A stretch of DNA of 64,000 nt from Thalassia testudinum. Its lineage: Eukaryota > Streptophyta > Magnoliopsida > Alismatales > Hydrocharitaceae. Shown here in pieces: positions 21,955 to 32,492 of the stretch. Every line of letters starts with the position of its first letter. Within the stretch, counting starts at the first letter, position 1. The DNA is taken from contig JAZHRO010000002.1 in assembly GCA_037157565.1 (NCBI GenBank), positions 76,868,001 through 76,932,000 of the forward strand, given 5' to 3'. The position numbers were made by a program, and so were the translations under genes. The notes beneath the pieces were generated by a model that had not been told where the DNA came from, did not search any database, and was given only the letters and a program-made list of their open reading frames with translations.

Positions 21955-23808
21955 CTAAGCCTTGATTTCTTCTCTAAAGTTCTTTCTCTCCTCAGGTTCT
22001 TCAAGATTCAGTAAATCAGAATAGTGTGGTTGTGGATCCTGAGTTTGTTTACCACTCCTCAAGGTAACAAAATTTGCAGATGCATACGAGTTTGGGTCAT
22101 GGGGAGGGTTAGGAAAGATTGGAGGGGTTTCATTAGCCAAGAATCATTGATTTGCAGAAGAAGAAGAAAAGGAAGGACCCTGCTCAACCACCTGAGCATG
22201 TGTGTGTAGGACCCTCTGATTTCCGTACCCATGGGCTTGATTACCTGGATTCAGGATATTTCGTGGGTTGGGTACGAGTTGAGATGGTAGAGATCCGGGT
22301 TGACGAGAATTAGCTATGAGCCATGTTTACAAGTTGTCCAGTGAAGTTTTCATTTGCTCCATGAGCTGGAGCATGGATCCTTGCATCTCTACCATTTGTC
22401 GGTTCAAATCAGCCTGCCCTATGGGTTGACGGGCATTCCAAGCTGGTTGATTGACCTGATTCGGGGGCAACTAAGTATAAACATGACCTTGACCCATTGG
22501 TCGTTGCAGATCATAGTTGCTGGGTCAGAATTGGGTCTGCTGCCCTGGGTTTCTCCAGGAGAAGTTAGGGTGGTTTCTCCAACTCGGATTATAAGCATTG
22601 GAGTAGGGGTTGGATCTAACGTTCTCCTATACAGCACAAACATCCTCATAGGGTAAGGATGGAGAGAAAGAAACGGAAGGATCAAAGAAGCTGGGATCAA
22701 AGGCCCCAATTTGAAACTCGTGGGGTTCTGAATAATGCTGGCTCATAGGTTGAGCTGCATCAAGTTGATTCACGAACTCCCGTCCAGAAGGAGCTCGCGA
22801 CAAATGGAATCCCGAATTCTGGGATTGAGTGGATTGAGAGTTGTTCATTGAATTTCCAATCATCCACTCCTCCATTCTCTTAGCAACCAAGTCCACCTTA
22901 TCAACTTTATTACAAATCAATTCCATATCGAATGAATGAGAGTCATGAACTTCATTAACATTTGATCTGGGCTGCTGGGACCGGTTAAAAGTATCTATGG
23001 AGGCATGATTGATCAAATTCTCACTCACTTCCTCAAACAAATCGTGCGTGCTATCTGTGTCTGTGTTAAGGAAATTGCCTCCGTAAGAAGCATCCATGTG
23101 ATTTCTGAGTTGCTCAGTCAACTCGTGGTAGCAGATCTGCACGAGTTGCTATTTCGGCACTTCATGGTGTGGACACCTCTGCAATAGGTCCTGGAATTGC
23201 TCCCAGGCCACATCACGAAACTGCTCCCCCGGCAGTTGCGTAAAGGTAGTGATTACCCATCTCAAAGCATTGGTACGTCCGACAGGGAAGAATTTCTTCA
23301 GAAAGGCCGATTTCAACTCATTCCAAGTTGCAATTGGCCTTCCTATAGTCCTGTGCCAATGAGCGGCTTTATCCCTAAGAGAGTGGGGGAAGAGCCTCAT
23401 GATCATTTGCTCCTCATTCACATTTCACACCTTGATGGTCTAGACCAAAGTGGTCAAGTCCTCCAAGTGCTGAAACTGGTCTTCAGAGCCAAGCCAATGG
23501 AAATGTTTGATTAGGCTTAACACCTGGGGCTTGATTTCTATGTCTCCAGTAGGAATCTGGACACTGGGACGTTCCCCGTAATTTGAAGGATCATAAAAAT
23601 AGTTCAAGAGCTGAGCGCCCTGCATTCTGTGGAACCATTCTTACATTCTCTGCATTTGTTCCAGCTGCCTTCGAAATTCCTCCTGTGGATCCCGAGGTAG
23701 AGGAGGCTGCTGATCGACCATGGGATCACTTTAGCCAAAATCCAATCTACGCCTCCTAGAATACTCTAGTGGTCCTTCCAATCGGGGATTCAATGACCTT
23801 CCCATCAT
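21955..23808 (-). pseudogene. gag, degenerate (Athila-like)
   Basis: An ATG-ATG at 23808 opens the gag region, just downstream of the shared leader. The capsid-like core is clear at 23149-23421: MRLFPHSLRDKAAHWH, WNELKSAFLKKFFPVGRTN, FRDVAWEQFQDLLQRCPHH. A second frame (22627-23142) has LTEQLRNHMDASYGGNF and an acidic coiled region. Downstream are the Asn/Tyr-rich NHPNFSWR word (about 22550) and RSGKQTQDP before protease. I see no CCHC knuckle, unlike the gag at 52099. Several stops and frame changes make it non-coding now. Confidence 0.85.
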
Positions 23809-23850
23809 AAACTAGGAATAGGTCGGAAAGATTGGGGATAAGAACCCTAC

Positions 23851-25036
23851 AGCACAACAAAACAAGCCTATCCCTAAGTAGGGTAGCCTAAGGATCTACA
23901 GGCTCCCAAAACCCGCCTTAAGATTATAAACGATTTATTCTACTTGTGTCTGCTCAATCCAACCAGTTAGAAGGAGGGACTGGGGAGAAGGTTCTTCCTT
24001 CAGCTTGCACCTTCGGTTCCTAGTGTACCTCCCAGCCGCAGTCGTTTGACACTACACCCCTAGCTAGACATCAGATTGATCAGTACAACTAGGTTGATAG
24101 TAAACAATCTCAGACTAGGCCTCAAAGAGCAAATCAGTTCTTAAGGCCAACGTCTACTCATTTTTATTGAGGCCTGGGATTGTAGTGCTTATGGAATGTG
24201 GTGCGCCCTTAAAATGGGTTGTGCCCTTAATGATCAATTGCATATGTGTAAGTGCATGCACAACCAGGATTTTCAAGCAAGATTATTTGTGATGAGTAGA
24301 TTTTAATGTTCAAATCTTGCTTAAGTAGCTTTTAGGGTTTAGAATTAGGCTGATTTCAATCAAGTTTGAGACAAACCAGGCTTTCAAGCACTGGTGAAGA
24401 TTGCTTTCCTTTTAAAATCAGAAATAAAGTGGAGTGCTTGGTATGAACCTAGATTGAAAACCCTAAGAGGAAGCTACTTGGTGAGTTGATTTTAGGTCGA
24501 GTGGTACGGCCCAAACAACTCAAACAATTAGCCACAATTACACCACTGGGTTAGGCACACAAAAATGATTAACCTAGAATGATTTCTACTCTTTCATGTG
24601 TTGATTTATGTGTATCGGTTCCACAGATCAGAATCCAGTTGAGTAGAAGAAAATCAAGTATGTTAAGTGCCTTGAATGTAGGTGTATGTTGAATTACCCC
24701 ACAAATTTATCTTTTTTTTTTTTTTTTTTATGCGAGGGTGAAATGTCAGTGTGAGTAGAAATCCAAACAACCAAACTAATCCTAGGATTTATGCAAACAC
24801 CTAGGTTAATTAGAATTTGAATTTAATGTGATGAAATGAAATCGATGGAGGGGGAAGAATGGGGAGCACTTATAATCGTCTTCAACTGCACTTTACTTCG
24901 ATCTACCGCTCGACGATTCCCTGATAGAGGTATTTGCAAGATAATAGACACGAGAGAAAGCAAGTTAGAAGACAGTAAAGTGCATGAAATGCGAAATGAA
25001 GATCGAAAAATCGTTACCTCCTAGGCAACGACGCCA
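23851..25036 (-). other. Leader and tRNA-Asp-type primer site of Athila-like element
   Basis: The primer site reads TGGCGTCGTTGCC on the minus strand (25036 down to 25024), after a 3-base spacer from the LTR. It differs at one base from the 18-mer complementary to plant tRNA-Asp over that stretch. The rest is a non-coding leader of about 1.2 kb with a poly-T run (about 24710-24730). It matches the leaders of B1 and B2 in order and closely in sequence, ending in TTGTTGTGCTGTAG next to gag. Confidence 0.82.
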
Positions 25037-25174
25037 AAATGTTGAACGACGAAGGACTACGCTATCGAAGTTGGTTTTGAAAACCTGTCGTTGAAGTTTG
25101 AATAGCGAAGAACTTGAGTTCAACAAATAAAATTTATACCGAAAAATAAATCCTGGGTCGAACTCAGGGAGGCT

Positions 25175-27240
25175 TGATAGCGATTTCACACGGTTTGTTA
25201 AATACGTCGTTGTAACGCGCAAAACCGATCAACTCTTAAATTTATATCCTAAATAGGGGAGTATCTAGGGTCGTCCAAGGAGCAATATGTTTGCAAAATT
25301 AATTCTGTTGCTTACAAAATAGATCTCAACTTTCTTTTTGATCTTTTTCAATATATCATTTTTATGTTTTTGAAATTAAGGCAACATGCGAAATTATTGG
25401 TGAGAAAGTGACTTGCACTCAATTCAATATACTACTTCTAAAGTGGCAAGTAAAGCCTCTCCCTAAGCTCACTCTAGGCAAGTGGAGGCCTAGAATAATT
25501 AGGGAGAGGGAGTGAAGAATGCTAAAAACAAAGCAATTAAAAAAAAATGCAACTAAAGAAATTGCAAAGAAGGCAACTAGATTGATGAAAAAGTGTTTTA
25601 CAAAAAAGCCTAGTAGATGAATGCTTCTACTACTAGAAAAATTGCAATAAATAAAAGAAAACACAAATCCTCTAGATAGATGGTGAAGAAGAGGGCTTCT
25701 TGCTCCAAGCTTGGTAGCTCCCAAGCTTGAAAAGAGTCCTCGAACTCCTTCCTTGCTATGCTCCGCCAAGGTGATGTCCTCCAAAGCAAGCCCTAAGGGG
25801 GCATGCCCTAAGCTTCTCTCCAAGGGTGGACGTCCACCCTAGGTCCTCCTTTGCCTGGCCATCCTCCTTGAAGTAGAAAAGTCCTCCTCCTTGGCGTGGC
25901 CCAAGTTGAAGAGAGTGGGGAGAAGAAGGCACCAAAAGGGCTGGTGATGTGCTCCTTTAATCTTCTTCTCTATTCCTTCTTCTTGGCCGTAGGTGTAGGT
26001 GGGTATAGGTAGAAAAATGCACTAATGGAGGATGGGAATTATGTGGTGGTAGGGTAGGGTATTTATAGGATGGGAACAGGGGTGGTTATGGTGTTTTTTT
26101 GGAGGGAAATGAAGGGGTGCTTGGATATTTTTGGAGGGAAAAATGGGAGGGAAATGAAGAGGTGCCTTGGTTTTCCCTCCAAAAATGCCTTTTAGAAGGC
26201 AATTTTGGAGGGAAAAAATGGAGGGTGGAGATGGGTTTTGATGGTGGATGTAGGGTGGTGATGGAAGGGATAGTTGGTACCAAAATAAAGTAGGAGTAGG
26301 TGGTCTTTTTGCTGGAGCTTAGGTAGTAGGTTTTGGTGCCATGGAGGTGGACTAGCTAAGTTAAGCAGCTTAGCTAGCTTAGGTAGTAGGGAGTAGAGTT
26401 GGAGGCATTTGGAGCTAGGGTTTTCAGGGAGAAGAGCTGGAGGTAGTCATCTTGAGCTGCACTAGAGCTGGTGGTTGCTGAAGAGAGCTGCAAGGAGCTA
26501 CCTTAGCTACCTTGGCTTGCTAGTTCTTTGCTAGCTACTAAGCCAAGCTAAAGCAAGCTGGCTTCTGCTGAAAGGAGTTGAGGTGAGCTGGGTCTAATGC
26601 TCCTGGGGAGGATCAAGCTGGGTGAGGCAGCTAAGGTAGCTTAGCTCAACTGAGTTGAGCTAAGCTGAGTCCCCAATAGCTGGCCTTGAGCTTCCTAAGC
26701 TGGAATGAAGTCATCTTTAGCTGGCCGAAGTTGAGTAGAGCTGGATGTAGCTAGACCTGAGCTGGGGTGAACTCCAGTCAACTCAACTAAGCTAGCTAGA
26801 GCTCCCTGTGGACTAATAGGAGCTGAGATGAGCTAGACTCAGCTAAGTTGAGCTGGATCTAAGCTGACCTGAGCCACGGTGAGCTAAGATGAGCTCTCTT
26901 GAGCTGCCATTCAATTGAGATGAGCTGAATGGAGCTAAGATGAGCTAACCCTAGTTCAAGTGAGCTGGAATCCAGCTATGGTGAGCTAGATCAAGCTGAG
27001 TTCCAATTAGTCTGAGCTTCTTCTTCACCAGTTGCCTTCCTGAGTACTAGGGTTTTGGAGTTCTGACAATCTGCATATCCCTAACACTCACAAAAACACA
27101 TTAAAAAGATAATAAAAAGTGCAATGCATGCCTAACCTAATTGATGCCTAAATGCAGCCCAAAAACCCATTTGCGGAGTAAAATCCTAAGAGCTAGGTTT
27201 GTTTTAATGCATAAAAATGATGATAAACTGGCGTTTATCA
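25175..27240 (-). repeat. Solo LTR of another family within Athila-like 5' LTR
   Basis: A 2066-bp insertion begins TGATAGCG and ends TTTATCA, with aggct duplicated on both sides (25170-25174 and 27241-27245). The ends form a TGATA/TATCA inverted pair. A minus-strand TATA word, CCTATAAATACCC, lies near 26060-26072, so the likely orientation is minus. The U3 side (26330-27010) is packed with AGCT and GAGCTG words. No primer site or coding sequence is attached. Confidence 0.87.
26330..27010. repeat. AGCT/GAGCTG-rich degenerate repeat block
   Basis: Words such as gagctgagatgagctaga and gagctaagatgagct recur irregularly over about 680 bases inside the solo LTR. No fixed period is obvious by eye. 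The likeliest source is expansion of a short GAGCT-type unit followed by drift. Confidence 0.6.
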
Positions 27241-28103
27241 AGGCTACGTCGATCAAAATTCACAATTATATTTTTTTTGTGTTTTTGTTTAAAAAGCAGA
27301 GTAATTACAATGAAATGGAATCAATATAAACAATAAGAGAGAGAGAACATTCAGTTGATGCTGCAAAATATTTGTACAACTATGAAAGCGAGAAATTACA
27401 CTAGAAAGTAGGAAAATTATTACAACTAGAAAGCAGGAAAATCCTACTCTAGAAAGCAGGAAAAAGGAATGGGAGAGAGAAGTTATCCTCCTCGATGATC
27501 GCTTGGAGGACAAGCTAGGAGAGACAACACCTGGAAGATGAGGAACGGATCGGGAAGAAGAAGGTCGAAGCAGGATGAACAGGAACGAGGAAGCATGTCA
27601 TCGTCGTCGCGGGATCCACTTCCAAAATGGGGGCGAAAATTGATTTTAGCTCTTGAGGAGCATCCCGGGTGTGGGACAAGCTTCTCTTGAGCTTTGCAGA
27701 GGGAGAGAAGAGAAGGAAGGAATGAGAAATTCGTATGGAGGGAGTCTCCTTTTATAGTTGCAAGGAGTGGGGGCATTTTGGACACTTTAATTTGAAAAAC
27801 ATTAATATGGAACCTTGAGTGATGGACTTAAACGTCACTAAAGGTCCGTCGTGGGCGACGTACGCGCACCCGCTCCTCTTCTCTGGCCAAAACGTATACG
27901 CACGTACGCACGATATCAGATGTGCGACCAAGAGATCAGACGGCTTAAACCATCCTCGCTCACGCTGCATGCCCGTGTGTGATCACGTGTTAGCGCCGCG
28001 CGTTTGATCGCGCGTGGGCACTATTGCTCACTCAACACTATCTGATCCTCATCGCGCGGCCCCGCTCGCTCACATGCCCCCTGACCCGCTCTTCAATTTA
28101 AGG

Positions 28104-28170
28104 TGCAGCGGGCTCGAACTCGCGACCTTCATCTTGCCCATAGCAGCGCAACCACTACGCTGTAGTTGTT
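28104..28170 (-). other. tRNA-like segment in LTR U3
   Basis: On the minus strand CAGCGTAGTGG (28152-28162) matches all but the first base of a tRNA A box. GAGTTCGAGCC (28111-28121) matches a B box, and the start-to-start distance is about 41 bases, as in tRNA genes. It lies upstream of the LTR TATA box. Confidence 0.68.
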
Positions 28171-31073
28171 GCTTTGTCGCAAAGAGGATTTTAGTGTGCA
28201 GATTTGTGACCATTGGATCGAGATCCAATGATCCAGATCCACTACGCTCTCTCACTTGATGAAGATGAAGCGGCCGATCAGATTCAATCCTGGCCATTGG
28301 ATCAAGATCCAATGGCTAGGATCATGCGATGGAAATCCCTTGGAGATGCAGCAACGGTTCCTTGGGGTCAATTGGGCCATTGAGATGGTGCCACATGGTG
28401 CCATCCATCTTCTGAGTGATGTAGATGGTGCCACGAGTGTCAGATTGGACCGATTTTCATGTCGTTAGGCTGCGATCGTCGATCTAAACCCATCCATGTG
28501 GTCGGATTTGTTGTTTGATGTGCAGATTAACACAATCTTAGTGCTTGCGCTTTAAGGTTCCTCAGTCTCTATCTGGTGCTACGGATGTCCAATTAGGGCA
28601 ATCTTGGAGTCGTTGAACTCCAATCATCGCCCATATCAAATCTGTACAGTTGGATCTTCAATCTGAGGCCATGATAAAAAGTTGCCCTATCCCTGATCAT
28701 AAAAAGGAGACAATTATTATACAATTTATACAACTTGATCTAAATGCATGATTATGCATGTTATGCACTATTTACACTGTATGATGCTAATGTGACACTA
28801 AGAACATGCATTAATAGACATTTTAGGTTAATTAGATGTATGCACATCGATGGGGTTGATTAGATATATGCAAGGAGTCCAATGGTTTAGAGTTTTGTTT
28901 TGATTATATGGATGATCATGTATCTAAGTAAACTCCTATATTGGAGAGTTTGGCCAAGGATGATCAACAAGACTGATTTGAGGTTGAATAAGGACCCAAC
29001 GGATCTTGATCTATCCATATGATTGCCTTGAACATCCATCAATGGTGTTCAAGGAGATCAAGTGGAGAAATCAATGTAAGATCCAAATCAAAAGCCCCAA
29101 ATGGGGTGACATTTTATTCCTCCCCTATTTTCATTTGCATGATTCTTTATGGAGGTTTTAAAGAGATGAATATGATCTGATTTCAGTAAATAAACATCCC
29201 TAGATTAGTCTTAATTAGTCTGATCTTGGGGTGTTCATGTACTGAAATATAGATAAAAGCCACTAATATTAGAATTCAGACACTGTTGCAGTTATTTGGA
29301 ATTTATTTAGGACATCTGAACTTGATTTAGAAGCTCTGAAGTGAGGCGCAATTGAAGCAGCAGACCTTACAGTTGCTATTTTAGCAGCTGTAGGTGTTAT
29401 GGCTATTTGTTGGTTGCACAGCAGCTCTGGAACTGACTGTTAAGACATCTGGAGTTAATTCAGATGGTCTGAATTGGATTGCTGTAGCAATAGCAATCTA
29501 TATGACTACTATTTTAGTGTATTCTAGTGTTGCTATTGCTTTGGATCAAATGGGCAGTAGGCTTAGGTTTAATTATTTAAAATAGCTGACACATTGTAAA
29601 TGTTGTATTTTAGGTACACAAGCTTCCATGTACTATTATGTGATTTCAAATTTAACTTGGAATGGCTTGATTCATGTCAATTCCTTATTTGTCAGCTAAA
29701 TTGTGTTCCTAACTGTCCAACAATTGAAAAAAATGTAAAATGAAATGGAAAGCATGATATTATGAATTCATATCTTGTAGAACATGTTTAGAGCACATTT
29801 GAGTGCTTCCACTACCTATTCAACCCTTAAACACAACTTTAGTGCCTTAGGTTCGCCTTGAAAATCCCTTATAAGGCCAAGGTTGTATGAACTTTGCAAT
29901 TAAATAAAAACCCTATAAAAAATCCAAAAAAATAAAATAAATGTGTAGTGAGTAGGATTAAATATTTCTCCACACACGTGAAAAGTTTTGAGGTCATCTG
30001 AACCCTTGGCTTGGTAGAACATACTAGCCGACAGTTCAGTATACCTCTTAACTTAATAAAAGACACACATTTATAAAAATACCAAAAACATTCTCTCTAT
30101 CTCATCTCTTTCTTTCTTTCTCACCCTCTATCTCTATAAAACACATAAAATCCATAAAAATCAGAAAAATCACAAAAAAACACAAAAACACTTTGTATAC
30201 TGTCTCTACTTGTATAAATAAGGTATATATTAAGCTATATATGTAAATAGTGTAAAATATGTCTATTGACTATATAAATAACTTATGTATATATTCTATA
30301 AAGTAAATTAAGAATTTAAGATAACTTATTCTTTATATAACTTATTTGTATAAGTAGCTATTAATTTAATTAACTTATACGTACTCTAACCTACATAATT
30401 ATAGAAACCATAATAAATTAACTTATTTATAAGCAATACTGTAGATACGTATTTATGTATATATAATGTACATAATGAACCCTGTACCATAATTTAATTA
30501 TGTATATAAAATAAATAATTAATTTATTAAGTTACTAGGTAAGTTATTAGATTAAATTAAAATAAATTAGTAATTTAAGTTATAACTGAGCTAACTTATA
30601 TTGTACATTTCTAGTATTGTATTTTAAGTAAATTAAGCTAATTTAACTATATTTATAATCTATTATATTATTTATACATAATTTATATGTATACTAGCCT
30701 AAATCTACCTAATTAAATGTAAATAAAATCAAATAAATGTTGCAAAATATAATTAAAATATGTATTAAATACTTTAATATGTATATTAATACTCTAAAGT
30801 ATCAATTAGACCATTAATTAACTAAGTTATATGTTAATTAAGAAATAAATCAAAAATCAATATGTATAAATTGTAAACTTTGACTAATTTATTTATATAG
30901 TAAATGTAATTAATTTTGTAAATAAAAAGTATAATCCTGTAGCCCTATGTAAATACTTCAGGATCCCATAATTTATTTCTAAATTATAATAATTATGTCC
31001 CTCAAATCGAGGTCTAAAACCATGAAATTAGAACATGCGTGCTGAGATATCAAAGTTGAGAAGCAGCGCATTT

Positions 31074-31085
31074 AGTCCCACATCG
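31074..31085 (+). promoter_or_regulatory. Exact match to plant snRNA upstream sequence element
   Basis: GTCCCACATCG matches the RTCCCACATCG element that drives plant U-snRNA genes. I see no TATA at the required 23-34 base spacing and no U1, U2, U3, U4, U5 or U6 start downstream, so a working snRNA promoter is unlikely. A related word (AGTCCCACCTCGG) lies near 54911. Confidence 0.4.
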
Positions 31086-32399
31086 TGGGTGTGTGAGCAA
31101 TAGCTACCAGATAAGTTGTTTTCCTTCCCTCACTACCCAGTCGTCACGGGCGTTGGGCGCCCGAAATAATACATATACCCCATGCCCTATGAGCGTATTC
31201 TGAGCATTGATTTGGCATGTGACCTTGGTTTGAGATGTGATGATTGTGTGCGATGTGGGCCGGGGGCCTGGCACTGTGCATGGACTTGAATAAGCCCAAT
31301 AACGAGCTTAAACCAGAATTAAGAGGTTAATTGACAAATTAGGTTGGCCCTAGTAGAGGTTTGGTCCCACCTAAGAGGGTGCTGTGTATCCTTGGAAAAG
31401 GCCGGCTGGCAACTTAAAAACCTAATTTTTTTAATTAGTGAGGGTTAATAAGGGGTTAACTAAGAGAGAAAAGGGTGTTCTGTGGCTAAGTGTTGAAGCC
31501 CTTAGTGAGCGACTTAAGTGTGAAGAGACCTCTAAGAGAACCGTAGAGGAGTGGACCTGAAATAATCTAAGTGTCTGAGAGAACCCTCAAAGAGACTAAG
31601 TAGAAAAGAAGTAGAAGAACAAAAGAGAAAGAAGAAACAGCTAAGTTAAAACACACAAGTAAAAGACAAAGAAGAGTTATGCTGCCTAAGTGTAATGTGT
31701 ATATACAAGTATATATAACATATATAGAGTATATTGTAAATAAATAATATGTATAATACTTATATGTAGCATAAGTAATGTTTGAGTTATATATGTACAT
31801 AAATAATAGTATAGCTTTACTGACAGACTAATCCGTCACTGTAAATAGAATAAGTGTCACTACAGACCCTAGTTTTTACCTTAGGTTATGTATATACTTT
31901 TCTCTAAGGTTTAGCAACATTTATATATGTCGTTGTAGATACTATATATGTTACTATAGATGTTAATAGATTAAGTTAAGTTAGTATAGTATATAGTGTT
32001 ACTTATTATTGTATGTATATATAAGTATTAGTAATATAAGTTATAAATAGATAGTATATAATATTTAATTATAGTGTTTGATGCTTGTTTGTAATTAGGT
32101 GTTTGCAAGTATTTTAGTTAATTCTTTTGTACATAATTAAGCTATTATTTCATTCATTGATTATTCATTAGTGCATTCATTTATGATTGTACATAAAATT
32201 GATCTTTTTGGAATTAAATAATAATGTTGGACTTAGAGAGTGATGTATATCAATAACGGCCTCCCAGTGAATGACCTAGAATAAACCAGTAAAAATTATG
32301 TAATTAAATAAAATTGACGCAACAACGGTTTATATTTGTGACATATACTACAACAACGATGATTTTTTATATTAACCGCGATCGATCGTATCATATTTT

Positions 32400-32417
32400 T
32401 GGCACCATTACCGGGAA
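32400..32417 (+). promoter_or_regulatory. Decayed tRNA-Asp-type primer site in insertion A
   Basis: TGGCACCATTACCGGGAA matches 14 of 18 bases of TGGCGCCGTTGCCGGGGA. All four changes are G to A, as expected for methylated CpG/CpNpG decay on one strand. Confidence 0.6.
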
Positions 32418-32492
32418 TAAAAACCCAACAATAGCATTTTATTTTGAAGTGATTGATTAACATGTTGCAGAAAGTTGATTAATAATAGACGA

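Larger units (their letters stand above)
12379..28849 (-). mobile_element. Athila-like Ty3/gypsy element, degenerate, hosting two solo LTRs
   Basis: The element is flanked by atggg (12374-12378 and 28850-28854). Read on the minus strand it has a 5' LTR (28849 to 25040), a tRNA-Asp-type primer site, a leader of about 1.2 kb, gag, a DLGAS protease, reverse transcriptase, RNase H, integrase, a 3' region with paired hairpins, and a 3' LTR (14114 to 12379). Without the solo LTR inserted at 25175 the two LTRs are 1739 and 1736 bp. Lineage rests on recalled Athila motifs in protease, RT and integrase. Stops, frameshifts and a lost integrase aspartate show that it is dead. Confidence 0.88.
25040..28849 (-). 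repeat. 5' LTR of Athila-like element, split by a solo LTR
   Basis: The two pieces, 25040-25174 and 27246-28849, join to a 1739-bp LTR matching the 3' LTR at 12379-14114. TATAAAAGG is at 27748-27756 on the minus strand. The final base of the canonical terminal dinucleotide is altered (cacatcg instead of cacatca on the + strand at 28843-28849). Confidence 0.88.
28855..32487 (+). mobile_element. Insertion A, right part, with LTR end and primer-like site
   Basis: This continues insertion A after the Athila-like element. 30180-30920 is very AT-rich with no genes. From about 31020 it looks like an LTR: AGTCCCACATCG at 31074-31085, a GGTTTGGTCCCACC word near 31362-31375, a cctcccagtgaatgacc word near 32260-32276, and a probable LTR end tcgtatca at 32393. 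A primer-like site TGGCACCATTACCGGGAA follows at 32400-32417; its four differences from the tRNA-Asp 18-mer are all G to A. The insertion ends only about 70 bases later. No protein family is recognised. Confidence 0.5.

Noticed and set aside
29394..29585. 63-codon hydrophobic frame as a small membrane protein
   Set aside because: No ribosomal context can be judged in plants, there is no homologue in the window, and it is within insertion A.
30180..30920. Matrix attachment region or replication origin in the AT-rich stretch
   Set aside because: High AT content alone is not enough; no defined motif could be shown by eye.
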